A model generated the notes under the pieces. It did no database searches. It worked only from the letters and a program-made list of their open reading frames with translations, and had not been told where the DNA came from. From contig DIZY01000038.1 in assembly GCA_002428055.1 (NCBI GenBank), positions 1-36,866 of the forward strand: 36,866 nucleotides of DNA, given 5' to 3'. The translations under genes were made by a program, and so were the position numbers. Shown here piece after piece: positions 1 to 8,511 of the stretch. How positions within the stretch are numbered: position 1 is the first letter of the stretch; every line of letters starts with the position of its first letter. The DNA is from Helicobacteraceae bacterium UBA6016. GTDB lineage: Bacteria; Campylobacterota; Campylobacteria; Campylobacterales; UBA6016.

Positions 1-1177
1 TTTCGACATCTGCTTTGAAGTAGTGCGTATTTAGCTTCGCTTTTGTAGTTACCTTGAGCGCTTTCTTTTTGATGTCGTAGTTTACGAGCGTCTCGGACGA
101 ATCAACATCAAATTTTTCATCTAGTAGCGTCGCCGTAACACGGTTTTTTGCCGTTACCTCAACTTTTTTAACATCCCCGAAAAAGCTTACCTCGTCATTT
201 ATCGCCTCTTTTATTTTGAGTGAGTTTGTGAATGGCCCAAGCGGAATGTATTTGAATTTTTTTGCTTTTGCTTTTCCGAAATATGTTGTTTTGTTACCGT
301 CGTATACTACGCTAAAGTCGGAATCTACCACACCGTATTTGCACTCTAGCTCGCCTTTTGTATCGACTCGCATAATCCAATCTTTGAATTTTAGATTTAG
401 CTCGCTGATAGCGTCGTTGACTTTTGCGTTTACGATATATTTGTAGAGTTCGCCGCTATTTTTGATGTGCGCTTTGGCGTACAGCCCCTCATCGTCTCCC
501 CTGAGCACAAAATCGCTTTCTTTGAGCGCATTAAAATCAAAATCGATGTCGTCTACTATTTTGTTGATATAGTTTGAGCCGTTTGATTTGAATATGCCTC
601 TGACGGAGTAGTTTTTGTCCAGTATCTCGCCGTGGAATTTGGTGTCTAGTATATTTGAGTTAATATCTGCGTCAATATCCATATAAAACTTATCGAAGTT
701 GTAGTAGATATAGTCGGAGTTGAGTTTTAGTTGAGGGAGTTTTAGCTCACCGTAACTAAAGTCTAGCATAGATAGCGATAGTTTGTCTATTTTGATAACA
801 TCCAAAAATTCAGGCTTTTTTGTTGTCGATTTTTGCGATAGTAGTTTGCTTAGTTCTTTTTCGTTTACTCTTAAATCTTTAATATCCAGATAAGAAAAGC
901 TTAGTTCGCCGCTAAGTAGAGGCAAAATATCAAGGCGGCATCGAACTTCGGAGGCGCTTAATAGCTTCTCGTAGCGTACCCCTCTTAGCTCGATTCCGCT
1001 AAGTATTCCGCCGTTTGCGGATTCTATCTTGATGCCTTGCTTTGGAAGTATATTTTTCATGACAAGCTCTGCGACGAGTCCGCTTTGGAGAATCGCAAAG
1101 AGTATAGCCGTCCCCCATAGTATACCGATGATGGAAAAATAGAAGCTTTTATAGCTTGCCTCAAATATTTGTCTCAA
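1..1177 (-). CDS. tamB: TamB-like translocation/assembly protein, N-terminal part (runs off left edge)
   Basis: The minus strand is open from about 1177 to base 1, giving about 392 codons with no stop. The proposed start is TTG (1177-1175), which overlaps the tamA stop as TTGA. The N-terminus has a single hydrophobic anchor at about residues 13-33, followed by repeated beta-rich segments with many 'I/L-x-G-x-I/L' turns, as in the AsmA/TamB family. TamB spans the periplasm from the inner membrane and works with TamA in moving lipids or outer-membrane proteins to the outer membrane. Position directly after tamA on the same strand is the strongest support. The C-terminal DUF490 domain lies outside the window. 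The start codon is uncertain, because no clear ribosome site precedes it and translational coupling is likely. Confidence 0.75.
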   Translation of the reverse strand, partial: MRQIFEASYKSFYFSIIGILWGTAILFAILQSGLVAELVMKNILPKQGIKIESANGGILSGIELRGVRYEKLLSASEVRCRLDILPLLSGELSFSYLDIKDLRVNEKELSKLLSQKSTTKKPEFLDVIKIDKLSLSMLDFSYGELKLPQLKLNSDYIYYNFDKFYMDIDADINSNILDTKFHGEILDKNYSVRGIFKSNGSNYINKIVDDIDFDFNALKESDFVLRGDDEGLYAKAHIKNSGELYKYIVNAKVNDAISELNLKFKDWIMRVDTKGELECKYGVVDSDFSVVYDGNKTTYFGKAKAKKFKYIPLGPFTNSLKIKEAINDEVSFFGDVKKVEVTAKNRVTATLLDEKFDVDSSETLVNYDIKKKALKVTTKAKLNTHYFKADVE

Positions 1178-2897
1178 AATGCCTGTCCAAAACTAATATG
1201 ATATACAGGGCTTCTTTTGTTTTCGGTGAGTGGAACGCCGATGTCAAAACGGATAGGACCGACTATCGTATCGTATCGCACTCCTGTTCCGATTGAGTAT
1301 TTGAAATCTCCGTTAAAAACAAGCGATTTTTCGTTTAGCAGCGTAGAGTCAAAAAATAGTACACCCCAGAGTGATTTTGTCGTTTTGTATCTAGCCTCTA
1401 GCGAGTAGTCTATTAGTGAGTTACCGCCGATATAGTTGCCGTGAGAATCTTTTTGCCCCAGTTTTCTATATGAATATCCCCTGTTTGAAAAGCTACCGCC
1501 CGCAAAATATCTTTTAAAGACCGGAATATCGTTTTTTTTGAAGTCGTTGATGCCGCCTATATTGACTCTTGCGCCAAACAAAAAGTCCCTAAAGTATGAG
1601 TTATCGCTAAATCCAAGTACTGCTTTGGTTTCCAAATTTGTTTTGAGATAATTTATAGAAGAACCTAGCATATTGTCCGCAAACTCCACATTCCAGCCTA
1701 CGAAATATCCCTCTTTTGCATCGATTACCGAGTCTCTGCGTTCTATTGTGTACTCGTAAGTAAGCGCATTGATAACAAAATCTTTATTTTCTATCTTGTC
1801 GCTCTCTTCATCCGCACACACGGAGCCTATCTCCATCAAAAGCCCTAGGTAGTGCGTCGTAGTTTTGTACGGAATTTTGAATTTAAACGCATTTGATGTT
1901 ATTTTCTCGGTAAAGCCAGGGTATTTTAGTTTTTCATATTTTGCCAAATCCTCAAACTCAAATCCAAAAACTCTCGGTATGCTGATTTTTGCGCCTACCG
2001 TCTGCCTTATGTCTGACAACTCCGCAATGGCTTCAAATCTTTTTAGATTGCCGTAGAAGTTTTTGTGTAGCCAGCCGCCTTTTATCCTTGCGCCCTCATC
2101 GGTATCATAGCCTGCCCCCAGTTTAAAGCTTCTTTGCTTTGAGGCTGTTAGATTGATGTCTACGGGCACACTCTCGCCCTCTTGGTCTACCATCGGCTTG
2201 ATGGATACCGTCTCAAAAGCTCCTGTTGCGTAGAGGCTTTTGTAGCTTTCGTCGATTTTCCGGCTATCGTACTCCTGCCCGCTATTAAAAAATAGCTTCT
2301 CTTTGATGCGTTCTTCGTCTATGTCGTCCACTGCGCCTATATGGATGTCGCCAAATTTCGATACGGTGGCATCGGTGATATTAAACTCCAGCTTTGCCTC
2401 GTATTTTACGGGGTCTATGTACGCTTTTGCGCTAAATTTCGCCTTTGGCATACCGTTTTCGTTTAGATATTTTTTGATATTTTCTTTGCTTTTGACGAAC
2501 AAGTCGGCGTCAAAATAGTCATTAGGTTTTAGGGCTATCATATTTTTGATGTAAAAAGGAGATTGCATCTCTACGGAGACTACTTTCATTCTATCGTTTT
2601 CGCTGATATTAAACAGCAGTGAGTCGCCTTTTATTTCGCTCTCTACGGTTGCATTAAAAAACCCTTTCGAGTGATAAAATTCGACTATGTCGGACTCCAT
2701 TCTCTCCATATCGTCTCTTTCATACTCCGGCAGTTTTTTCCAAAATTTATAAAAACTCTCGCCCTCTATGCCGATTGCCTCTTTGAGTACGGCGGTAAAA
2801 AATTTATCGTTTCCGTGAAAAGCTATATTTTTGATTGTAGTGTTGCTGTCTGCATATAGAAAAATGGAAAAAAAAAGTAATAAAAATAGCTTCTTCA
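1174..2897 (-). CDS. tamA: TamA/Omp85-family outer-membrane assembly protein
   Basis: The protein has 574 residues from the ATG at 2897. A TTG 10 bases upstream keeps the frame open, but the ATG has a GAGG ribosome site five to six bases before it and begins a clean signal peptide (MKKLFLLLFFSIFLYA). POTRA-like repeats follow (N-terminal ~250 residues), then a C-terminal 16-strand barrel. The barrel carries the Omp85 signatures 'GGxxSNRGY' (here AGGSFSNRGYSYRKLG) and 'GPIRFDIGVPL', and ends in a terminal Phe after GQAF. Family role: outer-membrane barrel that partners TamB. The length fits TamA rather than BamA (which is larger). The stop overlaps the presumed tamB start, so the two form a coupled operon. 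Confident at family level, fairly confident for TamA against other Omp85 members. Confidence 0.85.
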
Positions 2898-2961
2898 TCT
2901 GCCTCAAAACCGTTATATTTGCTTTGATTCTAGCAAAAAAAGGTTGAGCTTAGGCGCCACT

Positions 2962-4218
2962 TTATGCGTCAATCGCTAGCGGTAGCTCAATTGTCGCCTC
3001 TACGCCGCCCTGTATATTTTTTATGCCGATTTTGCCTTTAAAGTTTTGCTCCACAATGACTTTGGACATGTATAGACCGATTCCGATCCCTTTGCCTTGC
3101 TCTTTTGTCGTAAAGTACGGCTCAAAAATCTTATCCGCTACGCCCGTTTTTATGCCGCCGCCGTTATCGCTTATCGAGATTATTACGCTTTTTGTATCTT
3201 TCGGATGGGTGAAGCTTATATTTATTGCCCCCTCTTTGACCCCGGTTGTTTTTTGTTTTTCACGAATTGCGTCTTTTGCGTTTAGCAGTATGTTTAAGAT
3301 TACCTGATTTAGTTCGCTCTGGTAGCCGCAGATAAGACGGGTGTCGCATGTGTCGCATTTGCTCATATCCTTGTCGCATACAGCGTTTACGGTTATATTA
3401 TATTCGTCTAGCTGGGGTTTTAAAAGCTCTACGCCGCCGTTTATGTTGTCTTTGAGCAGAAAAGTCTCTATCGTCTCTTTTGGCCTGAAAAAGCCTCTAA
3501 AATCATCTATCGTCTTAGACATGAGATTTATCTGCCCCATGGCGCCGGCAATCATCCCATCTATATACTCATCTGTCATCTCGCCGTATTTTTTTGCCTC
3601 TTTGACATCTTGTATGATTAGTCCAAGAGCGTTTAGCGGCTGACGCCAGTGGTGTGCCACAACGCTTAGCATATCGCCCATTACGGCTAGCCTCGACTGA
3701 TGTATCATAACCGCGTCTTTTTGCCTATTTTTTTCGACCTCTTCTTCTACCTTGCGAGCAAGTGTTGCATTTAGCTCTTCTAGAGCATTTTTGGTTTGCA
3801 GGAGCTCCTCTAAGGCTCTTCTTTTTGCCTTTCTGGAATTTGCGTCATCTAGCTCTCTTATCAGAGCCGGATACAGTCTAGAGAGGTTTTGTTTTAAAAT
3901 AAAATCTCCCGCCCCGCTTTTTAGCGCCTCTATGGCCTCCTCCTCCGGAATTTTGCCGGATACGAGGATGAACGGCATGTTGAGTCCAAATTCTTTAAAA
4001 GTGGACAACGCTTCCATTCCGCCAAAGCCAGGAATAACAAAGTCGCACAGGATAAAATCCCAGCTCTTGTTTTTTAGCATCTCTCCCATATCTTTGGCGC
4101 TAGCCACCGTCTCGTATTCGATTGCAAGCCCGTTTCGCCGAAGCTCTCTTATCAGAAGCAGGGCATCGTCTTCGCTATCGTCAATAATCAACGCCCTTAA
4201 AGCTCTATTTATGTGCAT
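2962..4218 (-). CDS. Receiver-histidine kinase hybrid with a cysteine cluster beside the ATPase domain
   Basis: This cytoplasmic hybrid of 418 residues has no membrane segment. Residues 6-120 form a receiver domain with acidic D13/D14, phospho-acceptor D59 (FILCDFVIPGFGG) and K109. A coiled-coil linker at about 135-170 follows. The kinase core has the Campylobacterota-style H-box AHHWRQPLNAL (H189), an N-box (NILLNAKDAI) and G-boxes (DNGGGI, GKGIGIGLYMSK). Unusually, four cysteines (C281, C288, C291, C297; C-x6-C-x2-C-x5-C) sit just before the N-box, which looks like a metal or redox site. A ribosome site (AGGGTG) precedes the ATG. It lies 15 bases after the small response regulator and is the last gene of a three-gene signalling operon. 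Its output is probably phosphotransfer to a separate regulator. Ligand unknown. Confidence 0.88.
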   Translation of the reverse strand: MHINRALRALIIDDSEDDALLLIRELRRNGLAIEYETVASAKDMGEMLKNKSWDFILCDFVIPGFGGMEALSTFKEFGLNMPFILVSGKIPEEEAIEALKSGAGDFILKQNLSRLYPALIRELDDANSRKAKRRALEELLQTKNALEELNATLARKVEEEVEKNRQKDAVMIHQSRLAVMGDMLSVVAHHWRQPLNALGLIIQDVKEAKKYGEMTDEYIDGMIAGAMGQINLMSKTIDDFRGFFRPKETIETFLLKDNINGGVELLKPQLDEYNITVNAVCDKDMSKCDTCDTRLICGYQSELNQVILNILLNAKDAIREKQKTTGVKEGAINISFTHPKDTKSVIISISDNGGGIKTGVADKIFEPYFTTKEQGKGIGIGLYMSKVIVEQNFKGKIGIKNIQGGVEATIELPLAIDA

Positions 4219-4233
4219 ATTGACACCCTTTTT

Positions 4234-4677
4234 TTATTGGTGGACAGGCGGCAATTCGTTTACAAGAAGCCAGTAGAATCCGAGTTGTTTTACGGTCTCA
4301 ACAAAACTCTCAAAATCTATCGGTTTTCTGATGTAGCTATTTGCGCCTAGTTCGTAGCCTTTTAGTACATCTTCCTCTGTTTTTGAAGAGGTTAGTATTA
4401 CCACCGGAATAAGCTTTGTAAGTTCCTCATTTTTTATCTTTTGAAGCACCTCAAAACCGCTTATTTTCGGTAGCTTCAAATCAAGGAGAATGAGTGCGGG
4501 CAGTTGTGATATATCGCGCCCCTCAAACTCCCCTTTGCCGAATAAAAAATCTATCGCCTCCAAGCCGTCTGTTGCTATGTGTATCGGATTTGCGAAGTTG
4601 CCTTTTTGAAAAGCCCGTGTCGTTAGCAGTACATCGTCCGGATTGTCTTCTACAAGTAAAATATATTTAGATTCCAC
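4234..4677 (-). CDS. Single-domain response regulator, Rcp1/CheY-like
   Basis: A stand-alone receiver domain of 147 residues. The acidic pocket is E10/D11, the phospho-acceptor is D66 (LLDLKLP), the switch residue is T96 (LTSSK) and the conserved lysine is K118 (IRKPIDF). The insertion around residues 45-58 (FLFGKGEF...) and the 'GFYWLLVNELPP' tail are typical of the Rcp1 subclass that pairs with phytochrome-type kinases. There is no output domain, so it probably shuttles phosphate between the upstream membrane kinase and the downstream receiver-kinase hybrid. It overlaps the end of the kinase gene by 11 bases, indicating translational coupling. Confidence 0.92.
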   Translation of the reverse strand: MESKYILLVEDNPDDVLLTTRAFQKGNFANPIHIATDGLEAIDFLFGKGEFEGRDISQLPALILLDLKLPKISGFEVLQKIKNEELTKLIPVVILTSSKTEEDVLKGYELGANSYIRKPIDFESFVETVKQLGFYWLLVNELPPVHQ

Positions 4678-6715
4678 TTTTCGCCTCCTTGGCGTATTCG
4701 TTTTGCTTGATGCCTAGCGTAAAAAAGAAGCGAGCACCTTTGTCTATCTCGCCCTCAGCCCATACTCTGCCAAAATGCCTTGCAATTATTCTGTATACTA
4801 TCGCAAGTCCTATACCGCTTCCCTCAAACTCGCTTGAGGCGTGTAGCCTATGAAAAGGCTTGAACAGCTGATACGCATACTTCATATCAAAGCCGGCTCC
4901 GTTGTCTTCAATGAAGTATATCTTTTCCCCGTTTTTATCCTCGCTCTTAAATGTGATATGCGCCTCTTTTTGGTGTGCCGTAAATTTAAAAGCGTTTGAG
5001 AAAAGGTTTGTAAGCGCTATTTTCATCAAATCGGCATCCGCATAGACTATCATTTTATACTCTATATCTATCATCGCATTTTTGCCGACTCCAGCGCTTT
5101 TTAGCTCTTCGCATACCTCTTTGGCTATATTCGCAAGGTCTATCTCGCTAAGCGTAATATCGTGTCTTGTGAGTCTGGAAAGTTTTAAAAGGTCGTCTAT
5201 TAAAGCCCCCATTTTTTGACTTGCGTTTCTGATTCGCAACAGATAGTCTTTGCCAATATCGTCCAGCCTATCGGCATAATCTTCAAGCAACGCCTGACTA
5301 AAGCCATCCGTAGCCCTAAGCGGGGAGCGCAAGTCGTGTGAAACGGAGTATGTAAAAGCCTCCATCTCGTTGTATGCGTTTTCGAGCTGTTTTGTTCTCT
5401 CTGATACTTTTTGCTCCAAACTACGATTGAGTCTATTTATTTTCTCTTGCGCCGCTTTTCGTTCTTCTAGTTTTTCGAGCTGTTCTTTGTGTCTTATATT
5501 GGCAAAGTAAAGCTCTCTTCTTTGATAAAGCAGCAATATCGCCGCCGCCAATATGATTATGGAGAGCAGGTCTGCGACCCCTATCCAAAATGTTATCTCT
5601 TTGGCTTCAGCGTAAATTTCGCTCTTGTCTTGCTTGGACATCAAAAACCACTCCGTGCCCTCTATCTTTTGGGCGACTCCGATGGCGGGAGTACCTCTAT
5701 AGTCTACGCCGTCTATCGCTTCGCTTGTACCAATGCCGCCGTTTAGCGCTTTCGCCGCTAACACCTCACTCTTGTTTATCGGCATTTTCAAAGCAAGGGC
5801 GCTATTTTTGATATATCTAAGCTCATTCAAAAATAGCACATTGTCGCCCTCTTTTCGAAACAAAAGGGTCTCCGCAGTTTTAGATTTAATCGGCCAAAAC
5901 TGCATATATGGATACAAAAACCTCTCGACTTCGACTCTTGATACAATAACTATTTTTTGCGACTCTTGCGGTGGGCAGGTCGGTGATACGAAGTCGATTA
6001 CTATTTGTCCGCCCTCATTTTTTGGGAGGCGGTATATATCGGTGAAGACGGTGTTGTTTTTTTCCAGAGATAGGTCGATTGCTTTTTGCAGCAGAGGAGT
6101 TATTGTCATATCTCTTTTTTCGGTAGATAGCAGAATTTCCCCATTTTTGGTGACGAGAAAAACAAGACTGTAGCCAGATATGCGCTTAAAAGCCTCCAGT
6201 CTAGGCAATACTTTTTCTGCCAACTCTTTATCGGTAGGCTTTTGCCATTTTATATTTTGGTCTACGAAAAAAGTTGCGCCTCGCAAAAATTCAGCGTCGT
6301 TTTGCCGTTCGTTAAGCCATCTCTTAAGCTCGCCGGCTTTCATGCCGGCGACGGTTTTTAACTGTTCGACCGCTTTTTTCTTCTCGTTGTATGCGCTATA
6401 AGAAGCCCCCGTAAAGCCTGCAGCGATAATAATGAGCGATAAAGCGGCAAATATCGGCAACAAGGAGCCGTACCCGACATTTTCACCGGATTTGCTGTCA
6501 AAATCTGCCTCTTGTCGCCTTTTGTGAGCCACAAGATAGATGACAAAAGCGCTTATTAGTACAAACACCGACCCTTTCCAGGTTCCCATCTCTGAGAGTA
6601 TTGAAATATCTGGAGCCACCAAAAACACAAGCGCATCAGAAAAGAAAATCCAACAAAGACCGAGTATTGCATAAACGACGGCGATGCGAACGGCCGGTTG
6701 GCTTACAATCTGCAT
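4667..6715 (-). CDS. Membrane sensor histidine kinase with periplasmic sensor region
   Basis: A 682-residue kinase. Two hydrophobic segments lie at residues 9-33 and 48-63, a third at 84-104, then a large extracytoplasmic region (~110-372) of Cache-like character, and a fourth segment at 374-397. A coiled coil follows (405-450) and then a HisKA domain with H460 in SVSHDLRSPLRA, which is the Cph1/bacteriophytochrome kinase type. The N-box (NLFSNAFKFT), G1 (DNGAGFD) and G2 (GSGIGLAIVYRI) are intact. The ribosome site AAGGAG precedes the ATG at 6715. It is the first gene of the operon with the Rcp1-like regulator and the receiver-kinase hybrid. The N-terminal 'AVRIAVVYAILGLCWIFFSDAL' region is shared with many bacterial PAS/GGDEF kinases. 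The signal sensed cannot be told from sequence. Confidence 0.9.
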   Translation of the reverse strand: MQIVSQPAVRIAVVYAILGLCWIFFSDALVFLVAPDISILSEMGTWKGSVFVLISAFVIYLVAHKRRQEADFDSKSGENVGYGSLLPIFAALSLIIIAAGFTGASYSAYNEKKKAVEQLKTVAGMKAGELKRWLNERQNDAEFLRGATFFVDQNIKWQKPTDKELAEKVLPRLEAFKRISGYSLVFLVTKNGEILLSTEKRDMTITPLLQKAIDLSLEKNNTVFTDIYRLPKNEGGQIVIDFVSPTCPPQESQKIVIVSRVEVERFLYPYMQFWPIKSKTAETLLFRKEGDNVLFLNELRYIKNSALALKMPINKSEVLAAKALNGGIGTSEAIDGVDYRGTPAIGVAQKIEGTEWFLMSKQDKSEIYAEAKEITFWIGVADLLSIIILAAAILLLYQRRELYFANIRHKEQLEKLEERKAAQEKINRLNRSLEQKVSERTKQLENAYNEMEAFTYSVSHDLRSPLRATDGFSQALLEDYADRLDDIGKDYLLRIRNASQKMGALIDDLLKLSRLTRHDITLSEIDLANIAKEVCEELKSAGVGKNAMIDIEYKMIVYADADLMKIALTNLFSNAFKFTAHQKEAHITFKSEDKNGEKIYFIEDNGAGFDMKYAYQLFKPFHRLHASSEFEGSGIGLAIVYRIIARHFGRVWAEGEIDKGARFFFTLGIKQNEYAKEAKSGI

Positions 6716-6772
6716 TTTAGCTCCTTTTACGCCGAAAACTCACAAATTTACCGCACCTAAAGTCTGCTCTAT

Positions 6773-6778
6773 TATAAT
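6773..6778 (+). promoter_or_regulatory. TATAAT -10 box, possible leaderless start of the Cache sensor gene
   Basis: A perfect TATAAT lies only six bases before the ATG at 6785, with no Shine-Dalgarno-like purine tract between them. Initiation about seven bases after the -10 would place the first transcribed base at or next to the ATG, giving a leaderless mRNA. No convincing -35 is visible, which is usual in this phylum. Confidence 0.5.
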
Positions 6779-6784
6779 CCAAAA

Positions 6785-7855
6785 ATGGGAAATAAGTTTG
6801 GTTACAAAAAAATATTTTTTGCTTTTTTTGCTTTTTTGATTTTGGCTATGGCGGGGATGATGCTATTTTTTGTGGGGGATATTGAAAACCACAGAAGCGC
6901 AAAGCTCTCGGACGCCATTAATGACGCCGTAAGAGAAGAGATGGATAGGCAAAACAAACAGACCACGGCTCTTGCCGTTGCTATTGCCGGAAATGAGCTA
7001 CTTGCCTCTTCTTTAAAAGATAGAGATAGAATCCGAGCTTCAAGGGTGTTGGATACGATAATGTCGTCGTTCGACGGCTATAAAGACGGTGGCAAATTTT
7101 GGCTTCAGCTGCATACTCCCGATTTGAAAGTTTTTATGCGCAGTTGGGATAAAAGCGAATACGGAGCGCCGCTGGAGGGATTTCGAAAAGGACTCGTATA
7201 TGTGCAAAAAACGCAGATGCCGTTTTCGTCGATAGAGTTGGGTAAAAAGCTAAACATCAAATCCATAGCTCCGATAAAGTTAAAAGGCGAGTATGTAGGC
7301 TCTTTAGAGGTTATCAAAAATTTTGACGAGGCGGTAAAAAACTTTGCGGAAAAAAAAATATCGCTTCTTGTGCTGATGGATAATAAGTTTTTAGATGTAG
7401 CAGAGTGGATGGTTGATTATCCGATATTGGGGGATTTTGTGCTTTGCCATAGAGAGTATGACGAAAAGCTTTTTAATGAGCTAAAAGAGGATGATTTGTA
7501 TCTGTTTATCGGACGCAAAAAATCTTTTAGCAAAAACTATTTTTTGTCCATAGAACCGCTTCGCGACCTTAGCGGAGAGAGACTTGGTTTTATTGTGGCG
7601 GCAATTGCCAAAGATAAGGCCGTGGCTATGATGAAAAGCGACGAGGATGTATCGCTTTTATTTCAAGCCTCCAAAGAGGAGCTCTCCACGGCATACAAAA
7701 ATAGAGCAATCGCTCTATATGGTAGCGGAGAGATGAAAAAACTCATACAAAGCGAAGCCAAAAAAGAGAAAATAAAAAACTTGAGCAGAGAAGAGCTGGA
7801 GAATATAATGCTTTACGGCGAGGATAACGAGATAAAAAAAGGTGAGATACGATGA
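6785..7855 (+). CDS. Membrane-anchored periplasmic Cache-like sensor protein without output domain
   Basis: A 356-residue protein with one strong N-terminal membrane segment (about 9-30), then a long helix rich in charged residues and an alpha/beta region resembling a double Cache ligand-binding domain (KFWLQLHTPDLKVFMRSW, SIAPIKLKGEYVGSLEVI). There is no second membrane segment and no kinase, GGDEF or methyl-accepting output, so the whole body should be periplasmic. The C-terminal ~70 residues are charged and helical. The stop overlaps the next gene's start (ATGA), which couples it to the regulator and kinase that follow. I infer that it binds a ligand and presents it to the neighbouring kinase. 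Alternatively it is the broken remnant of a chemoreceptor, but the clean overlap argues for a functional gene. Confidence 0.75.
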   Translation: MGNKFGYKKIFFAFFAFLILAMAGMMLFFVGDIENHRSAKLSDAINDAVREEMDRQNKQTTALAVAIAGNELLASSLKDRDRIRASRVLDTIMSSFDGYKDGGKFWLQLHTPDLKVFMRSWDKSEYGAPLEGFRKGLVYVQKTQMPFSSIELGKKLNIKSIAPIKLKGEYVGSLEVIKNFDEAVKNFAEKKISLLVLMDNKFLDVAEWMVDYPILGDFVLCHREYDEKLFNELKEDDLYLFIGRKKSFSKNYFLSIEPLRDLSGERLGFIVAAIAKDKAVAMMKSDEDVSLLFQASKEELSTAYKNRAIALYGSGEMKKLIQSEAKKEKIKNLSREELENIMLYGEDNEIKKGEIR

Positions 7856-8511
7856 ATATACTACTGCTTGAGGATGAGTATTCGCTTAGAATGAGCATCA
7901 AGGAGTATCTGAGCGACTGCGGTTTTTTTGTTGATGACTTTAGAAACGGCGAGGACGCAATCGACGCTATCTACTCAAAGACTTACGATATATTGTTGCT
8001 TGACATTAAGGTGCCGAAAAAAAGTGGAATGGCAGTTCTAAGAGAGCTAAGGGAGGCAAAAATAAAGACCCCCGTCATCTTCATAAGCTCTATTACCGAT
8101 ATGGAACAGCTCGAAAAAAGCTATGAAGCGGGATGTTGCGACTATGTACGAAAGCCCTTCGAGCTAAAAGAGCTGTATCTACGGATTATGCAAGCTTACA
8201 AATCAAACATTCTAAAGACTACGGAGGATTTTTTGTCGCTACCTTACGGATATAGATTTGACACCAAAAAACTGATATTAAAAAAAGATGAAGGTGAAAT
8301 AGTCCTGACCAAAAAAGAGGCGCTAATTATTGCCATTCTTGTAGAAAATCTGGGAAGCGTAGTCACGATAGACGACTTCCAAAACTATGTATGGGGCGAA
8401 GATATAGACCCGACAAACATTAGAGTACAGATAAACAACCTCCGAAAAAAGCTAGACGGCAATCTAGTGGTAAATGTGCGTGGTTTTGGGTATAAGATTG
8501 ATAAAAACTAA
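7852..8511 (+). CDS. OmpR/PhoB-family DNA-binding response regulator
   Basis: A 219-residue protein with an N-terminal receiver domain: acidic E7/D8, phospho-acceptor D51 (LLLDIKVPKKSG) and a lysine in DYVRKPFEL. A C-terminal winged helix (about 125-219) ends in the typical NNLRKKLDGNLVVNVRGFGYKI wing. It is the cytoplasmic transcription regulator of the three-gene cassette, coupled by ATGA overlap to the Cache sensor before it and overlapping the kinase after it. Target genes are not shown by the sequence. The closest divergently organised unit is the oxidoreductase/sox region, but that is only proximity. Confidence 0.93.
   Translation: MNILLLEDEYSLRMSIKEYLSDCGFFVDDFRNGEDAIDAIYSKTYDILLLDIKVPKKSGMAVLRELREAKIKTPVIFISSITDMEQLEKSYEAGCCDYVRKPFELKELYLRIMQAYKSNILKTTEDFLSLPYGYRFDTKKLILKKDEGEIVLTKKEALIIAILVENLGSVVTIDDFQNYVWGEDIDPTNIRVQINNLRKKLDGNLVVNVRGFGYKIDKN

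Noticed and set aside
3752..4276. 174-codon plus-strand open frame
   Set aside because: It lies antisense to the receiver-kinase gene, is very rich in Ser/Leu/Phe as expected from reversed codons, and has no ribosome site or known domain.
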